Of a DNA stretch of 64,000 nt, positions 40,200-48,421 are shown in pieces. A model generated the notes under the pieces. That model made no database searches. It saw only the letters and a list, made by a program, of their open reading frames with translations, and was not told the origin of the DNA. The position numbers were made by a program, and so were the translations under genes. The DNA is from VFMC01 sp044238435 (GTDB lineage: Bacteria; Actinomycetota; Acidimicrobiia; Acidimicrobiales; Ilumatobacteraceae). The stretch lies in contig JBIIDH010000005.1 of the NCBI GenBank assembly GCA_044238435.1, forward strand, positions 1 through 64,000, written 5' to 3'. The first letter of the stretch is position 1, and each line of letters begins with the position of its first letter.

Positions 40200-42761
40200 A
40201 TGAGCGAAGTCAGCGGTCAAGTCGTCCCCACCCACGCCAAGGTGGTCGTCATCGGTGCCGGCATCGTCGGCAACTGCCTGGTCGGCCATCTGAGCCGACT
40301 GGGCTGGACCGACATGGTGCTCATCGACAAAGGCCCACTGCCCAACCCGGGTGGATCCACGGGGCACGCGTCGAACTTCATCTTCCCGACCGACCACAAC
40401 AAGGAAATGGCATTCCTCACCGTCGACAGCCAGAACCAGTACATCGACCACGGGATGAACAACACCTGCGGTGGCATCGAGGTGGCCCGCGAACCGCAGC
40501 GCATGGAGGAGTTCAAGCGTCGCATGACCTCCGCCAAGGCGTGGGGCATCGACGCCCGCCTGGTCACCCCGGCCGAGATCAAGGAGATGGTGCCGTTCAT
40601 CAACGAAGACATCCTCCTCGGCGGCTACTACACGCCCAGCGTCTCGGTGGTCGACTCGCTGGCCACCGGCACCCGTATGCGTGAAGAGGCCCAGCAGCAG
40701 GGTGCCCTGAAGGTGTTCGCCAACACCGAGGTGTTCTCGCTCGAGACCGAAGAGGTGCCCAACGGCCTGCCGAAGATCAAGGCCGTCGTCACCGACAAGG
40801 GCCGCATCGAGGCCGAGCACGTCGTCATCGCCTGCGGTGTGTGGAGCCCGCGCATCGCCGCCATGGCCGGTGCCACCATCCCGCTCACCCCGGCCGTGCA
40901 CCAGATGGCCGATGTCGGCCCGATCGACATCCTCCAGGAGACCAACAAGGAGTTGGCCTTCCCCATCATCCGCGACATGGACACGTTCTGCTACGAGCGC
41001 CAGTCGGCCGGTTCGATGGAGGTGGGCAGCTACGCCCACCGCGCCATCCTGATGCGCCCCGACGACATCCCGTCGAACGAGGAGTCGGCCCTCAGCCCCA
41101 CCGAACTGCCGCTCACCTACGACGACTTCGACCCGCAGCTCGAGCAGGCCATCGACCTGATGGAGATGCTCGGCGACGCCGAGATCCGCTACGCCATCAA
41201 CGGCCTGCTCAGCCTCACCCCCGACGCCAACCCGGTGCTCGGCGAGACCGTCGAGGTGCGCAACCTGTGGAGCGCTGCTGCGGTGTGGATCAAGGAGGGC
41301 CCCGGCATCGCCCAGCTCGTGGCCGAGTGGATGACCTACGGCTACCCGCACATGTGCGATCCGCACGGTAGCGACATCAGCCGCTTCTACCCTCACGAGA
41401 AGACCGAGTGGCACATCAACGCTCGCTGCAACGAGCACTTCAACAAGACCTACGGCATCGTGCACCCGCGCGAGCAGTGGGCCAGCCAGCGTGGCATGCG
41501 TCGCAGCCCGTTCTACGCCCGTGAGGAAGCCCTCGGCGCGGTGTTCTTCGACGCCCGCGGCTGGGAGCGCCCGCAGTGGTACGAGAGCAACGCCGGGCTG
41601 ATGGAGAAGTTCCCCGAGGCCTGCGCACCCCGCACCCACGAGTGGGACGGTCGCTGGTGGAGCCCCATCATCAACGCCGAGCACCTGCAGATGCGCGAGA
41701 GCGTGGGCATGGTCGACCTCACGGCCTTCAACGAGTTCGACTTCGAGGGCCCCGGTGCCTGCGACTTCCTGCAGTACATGTGCGTCAACAACGTCGACGT
41801 GCCCGTGGGCCGCAGCGTGTACACCCCACTGCTCACCCCGCACGGCGGCTTCCGCGGCGACCTCACCATCCAGCGCCTCGGTACCGATCACTTCCGAGTC
41901 ATCACCGGTGCGTTCGACGGTGGCCGCGACAACTACTGGTTCCGCAAGTACATGCCCACCGACGGCTCGGTCACCTTCACCGACCGCTCGCAGGGCATCT
42001 GCACCGTCGGCGTGTGGGGCCCCAACGCCGTGGCCACGATGAGCAAGATCGTCACCGACCACACCACGGCCCCCTACGACCTGAGCCAGGACGGCTTCCC
42101 CTACGGCGCCGTGAAGGACGTGCTCATCGACGGTGTGCCGTGCACGATGTTCCGCATCAGCTACGTCGGCGAGGCGGGCTGGGAGATCTACACCCGCATG
42201 GAGCACGGCCTGAAGGTGTGGGACGCCATCGCGGCCGCCGGGCAGGAGTTCGGCATCATCCCCGTCGGCATCGGCGTCTACGCCGTCACCGGCCGCATCG
42301 AGAAGGGCTACCGCCTCATGGGCGCCGAGCTCGAGAGCGAGTACAACCCGGTCGAGGCCGGCCTCGCCCGCCCGAAGGTGAAGAGCGCCGACTTCATGGG
42401 CAAGGAGGCGTACCTGAAGGCCCGTGAGGAAACCCCCGCCGCCGTCATGTGCACACTCAGCATGGACAGCCAACGCTGCGCCGACGGCTACGACCGGTTC
42501 CCCACGGGTGGCAACGAACCCATCCTCACCCTGTCGGGCGAACGCATCGTCGACGCCAAGGGACGTGTCTCGCGGGTCACCACCGCGGGCGCTGGGCCGT
42601 CGGTGGGCAAGTACCTGCTGCTGGCCTACCTGCCGCCCGAGCACGCGGTGGAGGGAACCAAGCTGCAGGTGATGTACATGAACGAGATGTATCCCGTCAC
42701 CGTCGAGCGTGCCAGCGCCACGCCGCTGTTCGACCCCGACGACAGCCGGATGAAGCGCTGA
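40200..42761 (+). CDS. FAD-dependent oxidoreductase fused to a GcvT domain (dimethylglycine/sarcosine dehydrogenase-like)
   Basis: An 853-aa two-domain enzyme. Residues 12-400 are a DAO-type FAD domain (GAGIVG at 19-24); His56 in GGSTGHASNF aligns with the His that carries covalent FAD in dimethylglycine dehydrogenase, although the motif differs from the HAAG of the two paralogues at 54-59 kb. Residues about 450-853 are a GcvT-like folate-binding domain. Expected reaction: oxidative N-demethylation with transfer of the one-carbon unit to THF. ETF genes follow directly, giving the electron acceptor. GTG at 40197 is adjacent; ATG 40200 has a GGGAG ribosome site. Confidence 0.88.
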   Translation: MSEVSGQVVPTHAKVVVIGAGIVGNCLVGHLSRLGWTDMVLIDKGPLPNPGGSTGHASNFIFPTDHNKEMAFLTVDSQNQYIDHGMNNTCGGIEVAREPQRMEEFKRRMTSAKAWGIDARLVTPAEIKEMVPFINEDILLGGYYTPSVSVVDSLATGTRMREEAQQQGALKVFANTEVFSLETEEVPNGLPKIKAVVTDKGRIEAEHVVIACGVWSPRIAAMAGATIPLTPAVHQMADVGPIDILQETNKELAFPIIRDMDTFCYERQSAGSMEVGSYAHRAILMRPDDIPSNEESALSPTELPLTYDDFDPQLEQAIDLMEMLGDAEIRYAINGLLSLTPDANPVLGETVEVRNLWSAAAVWIKEGPGIAQLVAEWMTYGYPHMCDPHGSDISRFYPHEKTEWHINARCNEHFNKTYGIVHPREQWASQRGMRRSPFYAREEALGAVFFDARGWERPQWYESNAGLMEKFPEACAPRTHEWDGRWWSPIINAEHLQMRESVGMVDLTAFNEFDFEGPGACDFLQYMCVNNVDVPVGRSVYTPLLTPHGGFRGDLTIQRLGTDHFRVITGAFDGGRDNYWFRKYMPTDGSVTFTDRSQGICTVGVWGPNAVATMSKIVTDHTTAPYDLSQDGFPYGAVKDVLIDGVPCTMFRISYVGEAGWEIYTRMEHGLKVWDAIAAAGQEFGIIPVGIGVYAVTGRIEKGYRLMGAELESEYNPVEAGLARPKVKSADFMGKEAYLKAREETPAAVMCTLSMDSQRCADGYDRFPTGGNEPILTLSGERIVDAKGRVSRVTTAGAGPSVGKYLLLAYLPPEHAVEGTKLQVMYMNEMYPVTVERASATPLFDPDDSRMKR

Positions 42762-42762
42762 C

Positions 42763-43530
42763 ATGCGCGTCCTCGTCTGCGTGAAGCGGGTGCCCGCGCC
42801 GGGCGCCAAGATCAACATCACGGCCGACGGCATGGCGGTCGACACCGCGTTCCTCGGGTTCACCACGAGCCCGCACGAGGAGTGCGCGGTGGAAGAGGCC
42901 GTGCAGTTGGTCGAGCGCCACGGCGGTGAGGCCACGGTGCTCACCCTCGGCCCGGCCGAAGCCGACGAGCAGCTGCGCTACGCCGCCAGCCTCGGCGTGC
43001 AGAAGGCCGTGCTGCTGCCCACCGACGGCAGCGACTGGGACCCCCAGCGCACGGCGAAGGCCATCACCGAGGCCATCCTCGGCATCGAGGCTGCCGAGGG
43101 CCCGTTCGACATCGTCCTGTTCGGCAACGAGTCGGCCGATTCCGGTGGCTTCCAGGTGGGTGTGCGGGTGGCCCGGGCGCTCGCCCGGCCGATCGTCAAT
43201 GGCATCAAGGGCATCGAGGTGGGCGATGGTTCGGTGCGCGCCCGGCGCGAGGCCGAGGCAGGCATGGAGGTGTACGCCCTGCCGATGCCGGTGGTGCTCG
43301 GTGTGAAGGAGGGCATCAACCTGCCTCGCTACCCGACGCTGAAGGGGCGCCTGGCCTCGAAGAAGGTCGACGTGGCGCAGGTGGCACCGGCAGGCGAGCC
43401 CGGCGGCCAGCGGCTCGTCACCCTGGCCCAGGCCGCGGAACAGGTGAGCAACACCGTCATCCTCGGCAAGGGCCCCGACGCCGCTGCCGCCGTGGTCGAC
43501 GTGCTGGAAGAACTGGGGTTGCTGAAGTGA
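42763..43530 (+). CDS. etfB: Electron transfer flavoprotein beta subunit
   Basis: A 255-aa ETF small subunit that carries AMP and helps pass electrons from flavin dehydrogenases to the quinone pool. The opening VLVCVKRVPAPGAKI and the late VLGVKEGINLPRYPTLKGRLASKK stretch (the recognition loop precedes ASKK) are characteristic. It starts 1 nt after the flavoprotein stop and overlaps etfA, so the three genes are one operon. It probably serves all three N-methyl flavoproteins of the region. Confidence 0.93.
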   Translation: MRVLVCVKRVPAPGAKINITADGMAVDTAFLGFTTSPHEECAVEEAVQLVERHGGEATVLTLGPAEADEQLRYAASLGVQKAVLLPTDGSDWDPQRTAKAITEAILGIEAAEGPFDIVLFGNESADSGGFQVGVRVARALARPIVNGIKGIEVGDGSVRARREAEAGMEVYALPMPVVLGVKEGINLPRYPTLKGRLASKKVDVAQVAPAGEPGGQRLVTLAQAAEQVSNTVILGKGPDAAAAVVDVLEELGLLK

Positions 43531-44483
43531 ACGTCCTCGTCATCGCCGAACACGACCGGGGCGCGCTCGCCCCCGCCACGCTCGAGGCACTTGCCGCAGC
43601 CCGTCCGTTGGGCACCGTGCACGTGGCCACGCTGGGCGACGCTGCCGACGGGCTCGTCGACGTGCTGGCGGCGCACGGTGCCGCCCAGGTGCACCAGGTT
43701 CACCATGCCCTGTTGGCCGACTACGGCCCCGAGGCCTGGGGCGATGCTGTGGCCCAGTTGGTGTGGTCGCTGAACCCCGAGGTGGTGTTGGCTTGCGGCA
43801 CCGATCGAGGCAACGAGGTGATGGCGCATCTGGCCGCCATCACCGATCTGCCGTTCGTGGCCAACTGCCTCGAGGTGCGTCCCGGCGACGCCACGTGGTC
43901 GATCACCCGTGTGCGCTGGGGTGGTTCGCTGCTCGAGCAGTGCGAGCTCAGCGCGGGTCGCAAACTCGTGTCGGTGGCGCATCACGCATTCGAAGCGTCC
44001 GAAGCGCCGGTGTCGGCTGTGGCCACCACCGAGTTCGTTCCCGAACTCGACTCGTCGCTGGCTCGCACGGTGGTGGCCGAACGCGTCGAGCGTGCCGCCG
44101 GCGTCACCTTGGCCACCTCGCCGGTGGTGGTGGGTGGCGGTCGCGGTGTCGGTTCGCCCGAGGGGTTCGCCCCGCTCGAGGAATTGGCCGGCCTGCTGGG
44201 CGGGGTGGTGGGCTGCTCGCGTGCGGTCACCAACAACGGCTGGCGCAACCACACCGACCAGGTCGGCCAGACGGGCACCCGCATTGCTCCCGACCTGTAC
44301 TTCGCGTGCGGCATCTCGGGTGCCATCCAGCACTGGGTGGGCGCGATGGCGTCGAAGAAGATCCTCGCCATCAACACCGATGCCGAGGCCAACATGGTCA
44401 CCAAGGCCGACTACGCAGTCATCGGCGATCTCCATCAGGTCATCCCGGCCATCAGCGCCGAGATCCGTCGCCGCCGCGGCTGA
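43527..44483 (+). CDS. etfA: Electron transfer flavoprotein alpha subunit
   Basis: A 318-aa ETF large subunit that binds FAD through its C-terminal domain: VGQTGTRIAPDLYFACGIS and the following GAIQH with NTD are the standard FAD-binding signature (about residues 250-285). The GTG start overlaps the etfB stop (GTGA). The pairing with a dimethylglycine-dehydrogenase-like gene supports ETF as the acceptor for N-demethylation. Confidence 0.93.
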   Translation: MNVLVIAEHDRGALAPATLEALAAARPLGTVHVATLGDAADGLVDVLAAHGAAQVHQVHHALLADYGPEAWGDAVAQLVWSLNPEVVLACGTDRGNEVMAHLAAITDLPFVANCLEVRPGDATWSITRVRWGGSLLEQCELSAGRKLVSVAHHAFEASEAPVSAVATTEFVPELDSSLARTVVAERVERAAGVTLATSPVVVGGGRGVGSPEGFAPLEELAGLLGGVVGCSRAVTNNGWRNHTDQVGQTGTRIAPDLYFACGISGAIQHWVGAMASKKILAINTDAEANMVTKADYAVIGDLHQVIPAISAEIRRRRG

Positions 44484-44501
44484 CGGTGGTTGACTGATCG
44501 G

Positions 44502-45800
44502 GTGAGTTCCGCACCCGTCACCGAATCGGTCGCGCCCCAGTCGCAGCGGCGTTCGTTGATGCTGGCCACCTGGGGCCTCATGGCCGCGGTGGGCATGGTG
44601 CTGCTGTCAGGCGGCATGTTCAGCACCCTGCTCGGTGTACGCGCCGAGTTGGAGGGTCTGCCCACGGTGCTCAGCGGCGCCATCAGCGGCGCCTACTACG
44701 CAGGCTTCCTGGTGGGGTCCCGCTTCGCGTTGCGGGCGTTGGGCAAGGTGGGCCACATCCGGGTGTTCGCCGCGCTCACGGCCATGTTGTCGGCAGCCGT
44801 GCTGGGCATCGGCCTGCTCGACCTGCCGGTGCTGTGGTTGCTGCTGCGGGCGGTCACCGGCCTGTGCTTCGCCGGGGTGTACGTGGTGGCCGAGTCGTGG
44901 TTGAACGGCTTGGCGAGCAACGAGTTCCGCGGTCGCTTGCTGGCCACCTATGCGGTCATCGTCGCGGCGAGTTACGGCGTGGGCCAGCTGGCGGTGTTCG
45001 ACTTCGACGCCCGTGCGCTCAGCGGCTACGCCATCGCTGCTGTGGTCGCCTCGTTGGCCGTTGTGCCGGTGGCCATGTCGGAGCAGGCGACGGTGCCCGA
45101 GGCGCAAGAGCACATCCGGTTGTCGATGCGCGAACTCGCCCGCATCGTGCCCACGGGCATGGCCACCAACCTGCTGGTCGGCCTGGCACACGGTTCGATG
45201 ATGGGCATGGCCGCCGTCTACGCCACCCGCGAGGGCCTCAGCGTGGGCCGTACCGGCCTGTTGCTCGCGGCGCTGCAGCTGGGCGGCATGGTGATGACGT
45301 TCCCGGTGTCGGCCGCGTCCGACGAGATCGACCGCCGCGTGGTGGGTGTCGTGGCCTGCCTGGGGGCCATGGCCGCCGGCGGGTTGTTGCTGCTCGGTCC
45401 GGCATCGAGCCCGATGGCCGTCGTGCTCATGATCGTCGTCGGAGGGTTCAGCTATCCGCTCTACTCGATCGCCTCGGCGTACACCAACGACTGGCTCGAC
45501 CCCGAACAACTCAGTGCCGCGGCCAGTCAACTCGTCACGCTCTACGGCATCGGGGCGATGATCGGCCCGTTCGTCGGTGCAGCGTTCATCGACGTGCTCG
45601 GCACGCAGGGCTACCTGTGGTCCATCATCGTGCTGCACGGGGTGATCGCCGTGTTCCTTGCGTATCGCATCCGTGCCTGGCACGCCCCGCTCACGTCGCG
45701 TCCGTGGAGCGAGGCCTCGGTGCCGGCTCGGGCGTTCTTCGTGCCCGCCAACATCGTGTCGATGGGCATCCACCGTCGCCGCCGTCGCCCCCACCCCTAG
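44502..45800 (+). CDS. MFS transporter (YcaD-like)
   Basis: Twelve-span transporter of 432 aa. Spans are regular, with RLLATYAVIVAAS in the sixth-span region and a central cytoplasmic loop near residue 205. No glycine-betaine signature is seen, and the substrate is unknown. It lies 18 nt after etfA and may extend that operon, perhaps as an uptake or export route for an N-methyl compound. The start is uncertain: GTG 44502 is used, TTG 44490 is possible. Confidence 0.8.
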   Translation: MSSAPVTESVAPQSQRRSLMLATWGLMAAVGMVLLSGGMFSTLLGVRAELEGLPTVLSGAISGAYYAGFLVGSRFALRALGKVGHIRVFAALTAMLSAAVLGIGLLDLPVLWLLLRAVTGLCFAGVYVVAESWLNGLASNEFRGRLLATYAVIVAASYGVGQLAVFDFDARALSGYAIAAVVASLAVVPVAMSEQATVPEAQEHIRLSMRELARIVPTGMATNLLVGLAHGSMMGMAAVYATREGLSVGRTGLLLAALQLGGMVMTFPVSAASDEIDRRVVGVVACLGAMAAGGLLLLGPASSPMAVVLMIVVGGFSYPLYSIASAYTNDWLDPEQLSAAASQLVTLYGIGAMIGPFVGAAFIDVLGTQGYLWSIIVLHGVIAVFLAYRIRAWHAPLTSRPWSEASVPARAFFVPANIVSMGIHRRRRRPHP

Positions 45801-45814
45801 CCCCACACCTCGCA

Positions 45815-45936
45815 GCGTTTGTGAGCTGCCCCCTGTTGGCCAGGGTTCCGCTCACAAACGCAGGCTGCGGGCGGGCACCACGATGCTGCGTTTGTGAGTG
45901 CAACCCTGCGATACCCGGGCCTGCTCACAAACGCAG
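45815..45936. repeat. Two tandem hairpins built from one CGTTTGTGAG motif
   Basis: GCGTTTGTGAGC (45815-45826) pairs perfectly with GCTCACAAACGC (45850-45861). CTGCGTTTGTGAG (45886-45898) pairs perfectly with CTCACAAACGCAG (45924-45936). Loops are 23 and 25 nt. The four alternating copies lie between two convergent genes, looking like a small intergenic mosaic element; a transcription-stopping role is also possible. Confidence 0.75.
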
Positions 45937-45950
45937 GGATTGGGGCGGGA

Positions 45951-46817
45951 TCAGCCGAGGCGGGCGAGCTGGGCCTGCTGCCACTGGGCGGTGGCGTCGA
46001 CGTTGTTGAACGTGAACACGTGCAGACCCTCGATGCCCAACTCGGTGCCGGCCTTGCTGAGCGGGGCGATGAGCTTGGTGGGGTCGTAGCCGCCGGGGGT
46101 GAAGAAGCGGCCCATGATGCCCTTGTTCTTCTTCACGTAGCGCACCGACGAGCCGATGCCCAGCCGCACGCTCATGGTGATGAGCTTGGTGCGGTCGATC
46201 ACGCCCGGCACACCGATGTGCACGGGCAGGGTGAGGCCGGCCTTGCGCTCGGCAGCGAGCCAGCGCTTGATCTGGTCGGCGTCGAAGCACATCTGCGTGC
46301 TGGCGAAGCCCTCCACACCTGCTTCGGCGAGCAGGGCCTGCTTGGCGTGCAGCGCCTCGTGCATCAACGACGGGTCGAACATCGCATGGCCGTCGGGGTA
46401 CGACGTGACGCCGATGCGGGTGACGCCCGAGTCGGTGCCGAGGAAGTCGCGCAACCAGCCGACTGCACCCTCGTAGGGGCCGGCGGCTTCGGGGGCATCG
46501 CCTGCGACCAGGAAGATCTCGGTGAGGCCATTGGCCTTGCACCAGGCCGCCAGCTCGGCGACGTGGTCGGGACCGGTGGTGAGGCGGGCCGAGAAGTGCG
46601 GCACGGCAAGATGCCCCTTCGCCTGCAGACGCAGGGTGAGCTCCTGGGTGGCAGCGATGCCCTTGGCCGGTGAGCAGGTGACCGACACCGAGCACCCGGC
46701 GGGCAGGAAGTCGATCTGCGCCTCGAGGTTCTTCATCGGGATGACCTCGTAGCGCGCCTCGGCGACGAGGTGGCGCTGCAGGCTCGAGGGCGACTGGGGA
46801 AGCGGGGCGGTCGACAT
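45951..46817 (-). CDS. Methylenetetrahydrofolate reductase family protein
   Basis: A 288-aa TIM-barrel flavoprotein of the MTHFR family that interconverts methyl-THF and methylene-THF. Visible strands include the SVTCSPAKGIAATQE substrate region, PHFSARLTT, IFLVAGDAPEA (FAD-binding strand in the family) and GFASTQMCFDADQIKRW. It is the last gene of the methyl-transfer operon, 65 nt after the MttB-family gene. In that context the likely direction is oxidation of methyl-THF formed by the corrinoid system, not methionine synthesis. It is divergent from classical MetF. Confidence 0.82.
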   Translation of the reverse strand: MSTAPLPQSPSSLQRHLVAEARYEVIPMKNLEAQIDFLPAGCSVSVTCSPAKGIAATQELTLRLQAKGHLAVPHFSARLTTGPDHVAELAAWCKANGLTEIFLVAGDAPEAAGPYEGAVGWLRDFLGTDSGVTRIGVTSYPDGHAMFDPSLMHEALHAKQALLAEAGVEGFASTQMCFDADQIKRWLAAERKAGLTLPVHIGVPGVIDRTKLITMSVRLGIGSSVRYVKKNKGIMGRFFTPGGYDPTKLIAPLSKAGTELGIEGLHVFTFNNVDATAQWQQAQLARLG

Positions 46818-46882
46818 GGGGTTCCTGTTCCGTGTGGGTCGATGCGTGCGGGTGGGAGAGCGGTGCGGGAGAGCGGTGTTCG

Positions 46883-48421
46883 TCAGGCGAATTCGTCGGG
46901 CAGCTCGGCTTTGCGCCGGGCGATGAAGTCGAGCAGTTCGGCATCGATGGCGTCGTCGATGGCGGGCGCCTCGTACTCGGCGAGGCGCCGCTTCCAGAGG
47001 GCGTTGGCACGCTGGGCGGCGTCGAGGCCACCTTCTTCGATCCACTGCTCGTAGCTGGCGTTGTCGGCCGTGTCGCTGCGGTAGAAGGCGGTCTCGAAGT
47101 TCTGGAGCGTGTGGTTGGTGCCGAGGAAGTGCTGGCCCGGCTCGTTCTCGTGGAACGCCGACATGGCCTGCGCGTTCTCGCTGATGTCGAGCCCACGAGC
47201 GAAGGTGGTCATCATGCCGAGTTGGTCGTGGTCGAGGATGAACTTCTCGTAGCCGATGGCCAGGCCACCCTCCAGCCAGCCGGCGGCGTGGAGCACGAAG
47301 TTCACCCCACCCATCACCGTGGGCAGCAGCGTGGCGGCGCTCTCGTAAGCGGCCTGTGCGTCGGGCAGCTTCGATGCCGTGAGCGACCCGCCGGATCGGA
47401 AGGGCACACCGAGGCGGCGGGCCAGCGCAGCCATGGTGTACAGCACGATGGCGGGCTCGGGGGTGCCGAACGTGGGGGCACCGGTCTGCATGCTCATCGA
47501 GCTGGCGAACGACCCGAGGATGACCGGTGCGCCGGGCCGGATGAGTTGCGTGAACGTCATCCCTGCGAGCGCCTCGGCCAGGGTCTGGGCGCACACACCG
47601 GCCGAGGTGCTGGGCGCCATCGCCCCGGCCAGGATGAACGGGGTGATGATGGTGGCCTGGTTGTTGCGGGCGTAGCACTCGGCGGCCGCCAGCATCGTGC
47701 CGTCCCACACCAGCGGCGACGAGGCGTTGATGAGGCTGGTCATCACCGTGCGATCGCGCAGGTCGCCACCGAAGGCGATGCGAGCGAGATCCACGCTGTC
47801 CTGGGCGCGTTCGCCGGCCGTGACCGACCCCATGAAGGGCTTGTCGCTGAAGCGGATGTGGGCGTACACCATGTCGAGGTGGCGCTTGCTCACAGGCACG
47901 TCCACCGGCTCGCACACGGTGCCACCCGAGTGGTGCAGGTAGGGCGAGACGTAGGCGAGCTTCACGAAGTTCTGGAAGTCGGCCAGGGTGGCGTAGCGGC
48001 GGCCCTGGTCGAGGTCGTGAACGAACGGCGAGCCGTAGTTCGGGGCGAACACCGTGTGCTTGCCACCGATCTCGACGTTGTTCTCCGGATTGCGTGCGTG
48101 CTGGGTGTACTGGGCCGGGGCCGACGCCTGCACGATGCTGCGGCACAGCCCGCGGGGGAAGCGCACCCGGGTGCCCTGCACGTCGGCGCCTGCCGCAGCG
48201 AACACCGGCAGCGCCGACGGGTAGTCGCGGATCTCGACACCGATCTCGGAGAGGATCGCCTCGGCGTTGTCCTCGATGATCGCCAGACCCTCCTCGCTGA
48301 CGATCTCGTAGGGCTGCATCGTGCGGGTGATGTACGTGACGCGCTCGACGGCGTGCGCAGCTCGCATCGCCTGGCGGGCGGCACGGCCCCCGCTGCGGCG
48401 CGAGGTGGTGGGCTCACTCAT
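46883..48421 (-). CDS. MttB-family (non-pyrrolysine) quaternary-amine:corrinoid methyltransferase
   Basis: A 512-aa member of the trimethylamine methyltransferase MttB superfamily. The barrel is read through without any in-frame stop, so unlike true MttB it has no pyrrolysine codon; such members, for example MtgB of Desulfitobacterium, demethylate quaternary amines such as glycine betaine. Segments such as PLVWDGTMLAAAECYARNNQ and LHAAGWLEGGL are typical of the superfamily. It overlaps the ASKHA activator gene by 4 nt and shares an operon with a corrinoid protein and a methyl-THF:corrinoid methyltransferase. Substrate (glycine betaine or relative) is inferred. Confidence 0.87.
   Translation of the reverse strand: MSEPTTSRRSGGRAARQAMRAAHAVERVTYITRTMQPYEIVSEEGLAIIEDNAEAILSEIGVEIRDYPSALPVFAAAGADVQGTRVRFPRGLCRSIVQASAPAQYTQHARNPENNVEIGGKHTVFAPNYGSPFVHDLDQGRRYATLADFQNFVKLAYVSPYLHHSGGTVCEPVDVPVSKRHLDMVYAHIRFSDKPFMGSVTAGERAQDSVDLARIAFGGDLRDRTVMTSLINASSPLVWDGTMLAAAECYARNNQATIITPFILAGAMAPSTSAGVCAQTLAEALAGMTFTQLIRPGAPVILGSFASSMSMQTGAPTFGTPEPAIVLYTMAALARRLGVPFRSGGSLTASKLPDAQAAYESAATLLPTVMGGVNFVLHAAGWLEGGLAIGYEKFILDHDQLGMMTTFARGLDISENAQAMSAFHENEPGQHFLGTNHTLQNFETAFYRSDTADNASYEQWIEEGGLDAAQRANALWKRRLAEYEAPAIDDAIDAELLDFIARRKAELPDEFA

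Noticed and set aside
40149..42944. A 931-codon open frame on the minus strand opposite the flavoprotein gene
   Set aside because: It is a mirror of a GC-rich coding frame: the plus strand carries clear FAD and GcvT motifs and the antisense translation matches nothing recognisable.
44490..44502. TTG at 44490 as start of the MFS gene
   Set aside because: Neither start has a clear ribosome site, but GTG 44502 is the more usual codon and leaves a normal short N-terminus; the question stays open.
45815..45936. A CRISPR array
   Set aside because: Only four short copies alternate in orientation and form hairpins; there are no regular spacers or cas genes.
46883..48421. A pyrrolysine-containing trimethylamine methyltransferase
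   Set aside because: The reading frame has no in-frame TAG and no pyl genes are seen, so it belongs to the non-pyrrolysine branch of the MttB superfamily.
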